In this document: positions 1 to 4,477 of the stretch, in pieces
How the letters are laid out: each line of letters starts with the position of its first letter
Position numbering within the stretch: position 1 is the stretch's first letter
Source of the DNA: Candidatus Zixiibacteriota bacterium
GTDB taxonomy: Bacteria; Zixibacteria; MSB-5A5; RBG-16-43-9
Assembly (NCBI GenBank): GCA_029858245.1
Contig: JAOUFL010000110.1
Span: 1-7,500, forward strand
Direction: 5' to 3'
Length of the DNA: 7,500 nt
The notes under the pieces: model-generated
The model's database searches: none
The model's input: the letters and a program-made list of their open reading frames with translations, nothing else
What the model was told of the DNA's origin: nothing
Program-made: the position numbers and the translations under genes

Positions 1-1457
1 TTGACTTCAGTAAAGCAGAGATAGAATCAGAAACCATAAAGCTTGTGCCGGAGGTTGTTGCCCGACGTTTCAAACTCATACCAGCAGAGATAATAAATAA
101 AAGTAAGCTGGTTGTGGCAATGGCAAATCCCAACGATATTATGGCTATTGATAAACTTAGAAAATTAACCAGCCTGGATGTTGAGCCTCGGATTGCTGCA
201 GATGAGGATATTTTATCGGCTATAGATATCTTCTACGGTATGGGTGCAGCCACTGAGAAGATCATCGAAGAAAGCCTGGCTCAAACTTTAAGCGTGGAGG
301 AGGTTGAACAGGAAACTCCTCCCCTGATAAAGTTGGTTGATGCCATTGTCGCTCATGGGATAAGGGAAAGTGCTACAGACATTCATTTTGAGATAGACGA
401 CAAGGTAGGACGTATTAGATATAGAATCGATGGCATTTTAGAGCCGGGATTTATTCTTCCCCAAAAGATATACTCTGCAGCAGTTAGCAGATTGAAGATC
501 ATGGGAGGTATGGATATAACAGAGCAAAGAGTTCCCCAGGATGGAAGTATCCGCTTTAATTACAACAATAAAGATGTGGATATCAGAGTATCCACTATGC
601 CAATTATGCATGGGGAATCAGTGGTTTTAAGGATTTTAGCCAAGCCCAGGTTTCTTTTGAGCTTGGACCAGCTTGGATTTACAGGGGATAACTTAGCTAA
701 ATTCAAAAGATTGGTTCAAAAATCATACGGAATGATCATTATCACAGGTCCAACCGGTTCAGGTAAATCCACTACCTTATATGCGGCTTTGAAGACCATG
801 AATGCTTTGGAGAAGAATATAATCACCTTAGAAGACCCCATAGAATCTCAGATACCTTTAACCAAACAATCACAGGTCTTAGAAAAAGCAGGGCACACTT
901 TTGCCAAAGGGTTAAGAGCCTGTATGAGGCATGACCCGGATATTATACTAATCGGTGAGATGAGGGATACAGAGACTGCACAGATGGCTTTCAGGGCTGC
1001 TATGACCGGACATTTAGTTTTCACTACCTTGCATGCTAATACCGCCCCAGCTGCGGTGGCACGTCTGCTGGATTTGGGTATAGAATCTTTTATTATTGCC
1101 TCTTCTCTTTTAGCAGTAATTGCCCAGAGGCTTGGGCGAAAGATCTGTTCTAACTGTAAGACAACCTACACTCCTAAAGAAGAAGACCTTATAACTTATA
1201 AGCTGGAGGATTTAAAGGGGGTAACCCTTTATAAGGGTAAGGGTTGTGAAAAGTGTAAGTACACCGGATACAGAGGCAGGAACGGATTTTTTGAGGTTTT
1301 AGAGGTAACTCCGCAGATCAATCAGCTAATTGCCAACAGAGCAACCACCTATGAGATCGAGAAAACAGCTAACATAGAATCTATGTTCCAGGACGGAATC
1401 AAAAAAGCTAAAGCTGGAATAACTACCGTAGAGGAAGTACTAAGAGTAGCAGGATAA
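1..1457 (+). CDS. pilB: Type IV pilus / type II secretion assembly ATPase (PilB/GspE family), 5' end outside window
   Basis: Cytoplasmic hexameric ATPase that powers pilin or pseudopilin polymerisation through the platform protein encoded next. The frame is open from base 3 to the TAA at 1455-1457 (484 visible residues; the family usually has about 560), so the gene begins upstream. The GTG at 45 is an internal valine, because the codons before it already read as the conserved N-terminal domain (IKLVPEVVARRFKLIP). Seen in order: an MshEN/T2SSE N-terminal segment; Walker A GPTGSGKST at bases 747-773; an Asp-box-like EDPIE; Walker B DPDIILIGE at 933-959; a His box TGHLVFTTLHANT around 1005-1043; and a CxxC...CxxC zinc tetrad with cysteine codons at 1146, 1155, 1245 and 1254. 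The tetrad marks PilB/GspE extension ATPases rather than PilT. No retraction ATPase, pilin or secretin gene is in view, so PilB versus GspE stays open. Confidence 0.95.
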   Translation, partial: DFSKAEIESETIKLVPEVVARRFKLIPAEIINKSKLVVAMANPNDIMAIDKLRKLTSLDVEPRIAADEDILSAIDIFYGMGAATEKIIEESLAQTLSVEEVEQETPPLIKLVDAIVAHGIRESATDIHFEIDDKVGRIRYRIDGILEPGFILPQKIYSAAVSRLKIMGGMDITEQRVPQDGSIRFNYNNKDVDIRVSTMPIMHGESVVLRILAKPRFLLSLDQLGFTGDNLAKFKRLVQKSYGMIIITGPTGSGKSTTLYAALKTMNALEKNIITLEDPIESQIPLTKQSQVLEKAGHTFAKGLRACMRHDPDIILIGEMRDTETAQMAFRAAMTGHLVFTTLHANTAPAAVARLLDLGIESFIIASSLLAVIAQRLGRKICSNCKTTYTPKEEDLITYKLEDLKGVTLYKGKGCEKCKYTGYRGRNGFFEVLEVTPQINQLIANRATTYEIEKTANIESMFQDGIKKAKAGITTVEEVLRVAG

Positions 1458-2653
1458 TGTCAGAGTTTACCTATAAAGCAGTTGACCTGAAAAATAAAGA
1501 GGTCAAGGGAGCCTGTCAGGCAAGGAGCTTACAGGAGGCAGAAAACCTTATCCGCCAGATGGGTCTCTACCCGGTTCAGGTTAACAAAAAGGTAGAGAAA
1601 AAGGGTTTATCTCTCTCCAAAAAAATTAAAAAAAGGGATATCTTATCCTTTACCATCCAGTTACAATTAATGCTTTCTGCCGGATTACCTATCATACGAG
1701 CTTTCTCTAATATAGCCGATCAGGAGAAGAATCCTAAATTCAAGGCTATAATCACAGATATTGCTAAAAAGATCGAAGCGTCTGGAAGTTTAGGCGAGTC
1801 AATTTCTGCTTACCCTCAGGTTTTTCCTCCTTTTTACATCGGTGCTATCAGGGCAGGGGAATCAGGTGGGCACCTCACAGAAATATTGGAAGAGTTAGTA
1901 GTCTCTATAGAGAAACAGGAGGAATTGGAATCTTCACTTAAGCAAGCGATGATATATCCGATGCTTATTATGACAGTTATGTCAGGAGTAGCAGGATTCT
2001 ATGCATTCTATCTTATGCCCAAACTGATGGAGCTGGTAAAGGAGTTAGGAGCTCCTTTGCCTTTACTTACCAGAATTATTATGACAGGTACAGGTCTGAT
2101 AAGAGGAATGTGGCTTCCTTTCATACTTCTTTTTATCGTGGGTGGAATCGGGCTTTTCTTTTACTCCAAAACCGATTCTGGAAAATATTCATTAAGTTTT
2201 GCTAAGTTAAGATTCCCGCTTTTCGGACCGGTTGTTCAAAAAACAGTTTTAGCTAAATTCTCCCACTATCTTTCTCTTCTTTTGAGAACTGGTTTTGGAC
2301 TTCTGCCTTCCCTTGATCTGGTAAAGGGAACCATAGGTAATGCAAGCATCGTCCGTGCTATTGAAACCATTCAGGAAAGAGTTACTCGTGGTGAATCTCT
2401 TTCTGACTCGATGAAGGGTCTTCCTTTTCCACCTTTTATGGTGAGTATGGTGGCCTTAGGGGAGGAGAATGGAACAGTTGACAAACAGCTTTTAAAAGTG
2501 AACGAATACTTTGAAAAGGACGTAGAAAGAGCAACCAAGAGAGTGCTTACTATGCTCGAGCCTCTTATTTTAGTTGGTTTCGGTGGTTTTGCTGCATTGA
2601 TTTTACTTTCCACATTTATGCCTCTGTATAAGGCTATTGGTTCTATAAAGTAG
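1457..2653 (+). CDS. pilC: Type IV pilus / type II secretion inner-membrane platform protein (PilC/GspF family)
   Basis: Polytopic inner-membrane platform that couples the assembly ATPase to pilin extraction and polymerisation. The ATG at 1457 shares its A with the stop of the preceding ATPase gene (TAATG), which implies translational coupling; no good independent Shine-Dalgarno site is seen. The 398 residues match the family's usual length of about 400. An N-terminal FTYKAVD segment is followed by two T2SSF repeats, about residues 60-185 and 265-388. These carry the paired signatures IRAGESGGHL (131-140) and ALGEENGTVD (333-342). Hydrophobic segments lie at about 167-188, 213-236 and 368-391, the usual three-helix topology. 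It appears complete and intact. PilC versus GspF cannot be settled without a pilin or secretin neighbour. The next gene is convergent, so this is probably the last gene of its transcript. Confidence 0.95.
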   Translation: MSEFTYKAVDLKNKEVKGACQARSLQEAENLIRQMGLYPVQVNKKVEKKGLSLSKKIKKRDILSFTIQLQLMLSAGLPIIRAFSNIADQEKNPKFKAIITDIAKKIEASGSLGESISAYPQVFPPFYIGAIRAGESGGHLTEILEELVVSIEKQEELESSLKQAMIYPMLIMTVMSGVAGFYAFYLMPKLMELVKELGAPLPLLTRIIMTGTGLIRGMWLPFILLFIVGGIGLFFYSKTDSGKYSLSFAKLRFPLFGPVVQKTVLAKFSHYLSLLLRTGFGLLPSLDLVKGTIGNASIVRAIETIQERVTRGESLSDSMKGLPFPPFMVSMVALGEENGTVDKQLLKVNEYFEKDVERATKRVLTMLEPLILVGFGGFAALILLSTFMPLYKAIGSIK

Positions 2654-2689
2654 GTAATCCAGAATAATCCTTAAATATTTTATCTTTAT

Positions 2690-2714
2690 ACTAATCAATC
2701 ATATTAGTCTTCTA
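2690..2714 (+). terminator. Weak candidate terminator after the pilus operon
   Basis: ACTAAT (2690-2695) and ATTAGT (2703-2708) form a 6-bp stem with a 7-nt loop, followed by the pyrimidine-rich CTTCTAT. It lies 37 bases past the platform-protein stop, where an operon end would be expected. The stem is AT-rich and the T tract is broken, so this is not a convincing intrinsic terminator. Confidence 0.25.
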
Positions 2715-2786
2715 TCTAACTTAAATTTAAAGATTGAGAATATTACCCACGGATAGTGCTTTTCCTATCTTTCCTTTTCGTATCAC

Positions 2787-2842
2787 AAAACCAGCTGAGA
2801 AGGTCTTTCAGTTAGGAAAGGAGGAATCTTTAAACTGGTTTT
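2787..2842. repeat. Inverted repeat / hairpin between convergent genes
   Basis: AAAACCAG (2787-2794) and CTGGTTTT (2835-2842) are a perfect 8-bp inverted repeat with a 40-nt interior. The interior holds a second nested pair, CTGAGA/TTTCAG (2795-2800 and 2806-2811), which closes with one G-U. A further pair, CTTTCCT (2769-2775) with AGGAAAG (2814-2820), competes with the outer stem. CAGCTG occurs at 2792-2797 and again at 2843-2848. On the - strand the outer stem ends in TTTT, so a role in ending leftward transcription is possible; a decayed element is another reading. Confidence 0.35.
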
Positions 2843-2998
2843 CAGCTGTTCTAAATAACCTTGCTTTTCTTTAATATATTATACCTTAACAATCTGGATT
2901 TGAGAGAGCTAATAGAACGCTGATCTTTTGCAGAAGCAAGAAATATATTTGTTCCTTATAAATTAGAATGTGTAATAACCGGTCTGCTTTGCGTATTA

Positions 2999-3781
2999 TT
3001 ATCTTCCTGTAAAATTATCAACATTTACGAGCGGTTGTAGTTTAATTAACCTTTCGGATAGGACACTGGTATTTATTAGATGATTATCTCTGGTAAGGGC
3101 TACTTCTCTCTCTATTTCACTTCTCAACTCGTCTATATTATTAGGCCAGTTATATGCCAGGAAGAAATCATAAGTCTCAGGAGAAAAACCTTCAACTGCC
3201 CTGTTAAGCTGATTATTAACGTTATCCAGCATTGCATACATCAAATAAATAATCTCATTTTTCCTCTTTCTTAAAGCCGGGATTCGTATCGTTAGCGGGA
3301 AAAATTCTTGAAGATGGATAATTGGTAATATTTTCTCTTTTTCTTGGGTTTCTACATTTTTTTCCAAAGTTGCCACTAAACCCAGTTGATGGATCTGGCT
3401 TCTGGATAGTCCTTTTCTAAATGCTTCGTTCTCCAGAAGCTCAATAATTTCGAGTTGCATCTGAGGGTTTAAAAGGTCAATCCTTCTAAAGAAATATGTA
3501 TTTCTTCTCATATTATCTTTATCCAGTAATGTGCTTAAGTGATTTTCAGATAGGTCATCCAAAATTCTCTGTTGCCAGGAATGGTCACATTCCCAATCAA
3601 AGATGATAAACTCATGAGACCAATCTCTTTTCTCATGAATTTGCCTGGCGAAATACTCCTTACCCACGCCATTTTCACCTTCTAAGATTATATTCAAAGA
3701 ATTATCTTTTACCTGCTCTAACTTCTCATAGAACTGAAGAGCTATTCTATTAGCACATTTATCGTTTTGTGAGTTATTCAT
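2999..3781 (-). CDS. Pseudo-AAA+ protein related to the sigma54-activator ATPase domain, catalytically degenerate
   Basis: The 260 residues are almost only an EBP-type AAA+ core, with no receiver, GAF or TPR domain and no helix-turn-helix. The fold is recognisable from the P-loop GENGVGKE (35-42), the AxxIHEKR helix, the segment FPLTIRIPALRKRKNEI (161-177), which matches the EBP 'I.IPPLRERKEDI' block, and YNWPNNIDEL (210-219), which matches 'YPWPGNVREL'. Nearly all working parts are gone. The Walker B DE pair is replaced by R99-R100 (TYFFRRID), no GAFTGA loop exists, the sensor I Asn position reads Leu (VATL), the arginine-finger region FRxDLYYRL is lost, and the sensor II Arg is Asp217. ATP may still bind but hydrolysis is unlikely. 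The frame is open and coherent, so this looks like a diverged protein rather than decay. Its own ribosome site is poor (GGGAG 14 nt before ATG); translation may be coupled to the short ORF just upstream in the same frame. A regulatory partner role for the neighbouring regulator is inference. Confidence 0.8.
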   Translation of the reverse strand: MNNSQNDKCANRIALQFYEKLEQVKDNSLNIILEGENGVGKEYFARQIHEKRDWSHEFIIFDWECDHSWQQRILDDLSENHLSTLLDKDNMRRNTYFFRRIDLLNPQMQLEIIELLENEAFRKGLSRSQIHQLGLVATLEKNVETQEKEKILPIIHLQEFFPLTIRIPALRKRKNEIIYLMYAMLDNVNNQLNRAVEGFSPETYDFFLAYNWPNNIDELRSEIEREVALTRDNHLINTSVLSERLIKLQPLVNVDNFTGR

Positions 3782-3784
3782 CTT

Positions 3785-3841
3785 TTAGCAAAATACTCCC
3801 TTATAAAGAAAGCCCCCCTTTATCCTGGTCGTGTAGCCCAT
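3785..3841 (-). CDS. Possible 18-codon leader ORF in frame with the pseudo-AAA+ gene
   Basis: ATG at 3841 follows an excellent Shine-Dalgarno sequence (AGGGAGGA, 6-nt spacer) and reads MGYTTRIKGGFLYKGVFC before a TAA at 3785-3787. The next codons are AAG and then the ATG of the pseudo-AAA+ gene, in the same frame (TAA-AAG-ATG). The better ribosome site therefore belongs to this ORF, and the downstream gene could be translated by reinitiation. Alternatives: the TAA is a nonsense change within a longer original N-terminus, or the ORF is incidental to the GC-rich element in which it lies. I do not recognise the peptide. Confidence 0.35.
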   Translation of the reverse strand: MGYTTRIKGGFLYKGVFC

Positions 3842-3889
3842 TTTGGTTCCTCCCTAAACCGTGCCCTGTAGACCTCTACCCGGACCAAG
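3812..3889 (-). other. GC-rich structured element of unknown nature upstream of the pseudo-AAA+ gene
   Basis: These 78 bases have 45 G/C (58%), while the flanks and neighbouring genes are clearly AT-rich. Read on the - strand, CTTGGTC (3883-3889) can pair with GACCAGG (3824-3830, one G-U). This closing stem encloses GTAGA/TCTAC (3868-3879) and GGTT/AACC (3845-3860, with the ribosome site in its loop), giving a three-way-junction layout. It does not match the riboswitch cores I checked by eye (c-di-GMP-I, SAM, glycine, cobalamin) or a tRNA cloverleaf. A second frame (TTG at 3887 to TAA at 3820-3822) is also open through most of it. Candidates are a cis-regulatory RNA, a short dispersed repeat or a leader ORF; the sequence does not decide. 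Confidence 0.4.
3848..3855 (-). promoter_or_regulatory. Strong Shine-Dalgarno site inside a hairpin loop
   Basis: AGGGAGGA on the - strand lies 6 nt before the ATG at 3841. It falls largely in the loop of a small hairpin whose 4-bp stem is GGTT (3857-3860) with AACC (3845-3848). It is the strongest ribosome site near the pseudo-AAA+ gene, so it probably decides where ribosomes load on this transcript. Confidence 0.5.
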
Positions 3890-3917
3890 AAACAAAATTA
3901 TCTTACTCTCCTTCTCC

Positions 3918-4130
3918 TTATATTATCATACTAAGGGTTGTATAAAGCAGTAATGAATCCATAGGGACAAATATGTTCTCACTAATGGGTGTCGACGGTG
4001 AATCATAACCCTCTCCCTGCTGTCCATTTTCTCCATAGATTATAGTTGGTCCTGCTATAAGAAAAAAGAATAATAACAGCACAATCAGGATTAGGAGATT
4101 TAATTTTTTCACTTTTTCAACATTACGCAT
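3918..4130 (-). CDS. Small secreted or membrane-anchored peptide (70 aa), unknown function
   Basis: ATG at 4130 is preceded by AAGAGGA (4134-4140), a good ribosome site at somewhat short spacing. The product starts with a basic region (K6, K8, K9), then a strongly hydrophobic stretch at residues 10-26, then GPTIIYGENG, which looks like a signal peptide or N-terminal anchor. The remaining 35-40 residues are polar and Gly/Ser/Pro-containing (GENGQQGEGYDSPSTPIS), ending in a second hydrophobic stretch (residues 59-70). There is no lipobox cysteine, in fact no cysteine at all, and no recognisable domain. It is the first gene downstream of the sigma54-type promoter candidate and lies between the large regulator and the pseudo-AAA+ gene on the same strand. 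I do not recognise a family. A signalling peptide, a small envelope protein or a toxin-like peptide are all possible. Confidence 0.65.
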   Translation of the reverse strand: MRNVEKVKKLNLLILIVLLLFFFLIAGPTIIYGENGQQGEGYDSPSTPISENIFVPMDSLLLYTTLSMII

Positions 4131-4181
4131 AATTCCTCTTTAGTTATATTGATGGTTTTGTAGGTCAACACTGAAGTGATT

Positions 4182-4199
4182 ATTGCAAATGAAATACCT
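4182..4199 (-). promoter_or_regulatory. Candidate sigma54 (RpoN) promoter for the small peptide gene
   Basis: On the - strand, a GG (4198-4197) and a GC (4186-4185) are separated by exactly 10 bases, the defining -24/-12 spacing. The -12 side reads TTTGCAAT, a full match to the conserved TTGCA part; the -24 side keeps the GG but reads AGGTAT instead of TGGCAC. Predicted transcription start is near 4173, leaving a leader of about 43 nt with the AAGAGGA ribosome site before the ATG at 4130. A small palindrome (CACTGAAGTG, 4169-4178) sits on the predicted start. No comparable GG-N10-GC with a TTGC-like element was found elsewhere in the non-coding DNA. A TTGACC -35-like sequence at 4161-4166 has a -10 match only at 14- or 16-bp spacing, running into the ribosome site, so a sigma70 promoter there is less likely. 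Confidence 0.6.
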
Positions 4200-4315
4200 A
4201 ACAGGCATAATTCCGTTAAAACAAAAGGCAAGATTGTTATTCTTTTGTTATCATTGGAGTTATGTGGATAAACTTTCGAAGTAAAAAAATAGTCAAAGAG
4301 GTTTATATCTAAATA

Positions 4316-4337
4316 AACTCGTCATTTTTGACGAGTT
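4316..4337. promoter_or_regulatory. Palindrome copy 1, candidate upstream activator binding site
   Basis: The core CTCGTCATTTTTGACGAG (4318-4335) has perfect 7-bp arms around TTTT; one further A-T pair on each side in turn extends the arms to 9 bp (4316-4337). An identical 18-bp core recurs at 4460-4477. Its centre lies about 153 bp upstream of the predicted sigma54 start, within the usual distance for enhancer sites of activators with Fis-type DNA-binding domains. Alternative: on the - strand the hairpin is followed by TTATTTAG, so it could act as a weak terminator behind the regulator gene. Confidence 0.6.
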
Positions 4338-4459
4338 ACTTAGTGAGGGTTTGTAATTAGCAGAATTAAATAGGGTTAAATGAAGAAGTCATTTTATAAA
4401 ATCTGCCTTTCTGGCAAATTAAAGATAAGTGATTAGTATTTATGGGGATAACGGGAGTG

Positions 4460-4477
4460 CTCGTCATTTTTGACGAG
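4460..4477. promoter_or_regulatory. Palindrome copy 2, identical core, spanning the regulator's stop codon
   Basis: The same 18-bp core as at 4318-4335, 142 bp away start to start and about 295 bp upstream of the predicted sigma54 start. On the - strand it encodes the last residues and the TGA stop (4464-4466) of the large regulator. An exact non-coding copy nearby indicates that the conservation acts at DNA or RNA level rather than protein level. On the + strand it is followed by TATTGTTTTTTTG and resembles a rho-independent terminator, but no + strand gene precedes it; on the - strand no T tract follows. Confidence 0.6.

Larger units (their letters stand above)
2654..2998. other. Convergent intergenic region, no gene recognised
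   Basis: These 345 AT-rich bases lie between the end of the platform-protein gene (+) and the end of the pseudo-AAA+ gene (-). No ORF with a plausible start, ribosome site and coding character was found on either strand. A strong Shine-Dalgarno-like GGAAAGGAGG at 2814-2823 has no start codon at a usable distance, and the + strand runs into stops. Two hairpin candidates are listed separately. A + strand frame through about 2885-3050 shows protein-like stretches but is broken by TGA and has no start. Confidence 0.7.
4131..4463. other. Control region between the TPR-GAF regulator and the small peptide gene
   Basis: These 333 bases are strongly AT-rich and hold the leftward sigma54 promoter candidate near the left end, one palindrome at 4316-4337 and the start of the second at the right edge. 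Between the palindromes (4338-4459) there is no ORF of note, only a small TGCC/GGCA hairpin (4404-4415). No clear IHF site was found between palindrome and promoter; an approximate match near 4249-4262 is off by one base in spacing. No + strand gene starts here. Confidence 0.7.

Noticed and set aside
2371..2613. An 80-codon - strand ORF inside the platform-protein gene
   Set aside because: It is the antisense shadow of the well-supported PilC/GspF coding sequence.
2885..3049. A + strand frame with protein-like stretches (LDLRELIER, then FVPYKLECVITGLL after a TGA)
   Set aside because: It is interrupted by a stop, has no start or ribosome site, runs into the 3' end of the convergent gene, and resembles no family I know; chance is the simpler reading.
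3080..3274. A 64-codon + strand ORF opposite the pseudo-AAA+ gene
   Set aside because: The opposite strand carries a coherent protein with AAA+ motifs; this ORF has no recognisable features.
3782..3796. A sigma54 promoter just before the pseudo-AAA+ gene (GGGAGTATTTTGC)
   Set aside because: The GG to GC spacing is 8 or 9 bases instead of 10, and it would start transcription inside the coding sequence.
3890..3950. A possible sigma70 -10 (TATGATAAT) at the end of the small peptide gene, pointing at the pseudo-AAA+ gene
   Set aside because: The AT-rich sequence gives a -10-like match, but no -35 at proper spacing was found, so I do not list it as a promoter.
4316..4477. The two palindromes as a CRISPR-like array or transposon ends
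   Set aside because: Only two copies exist, with 124 bp between them, no regular spacers, no transposase, and no visible target-site duplication.
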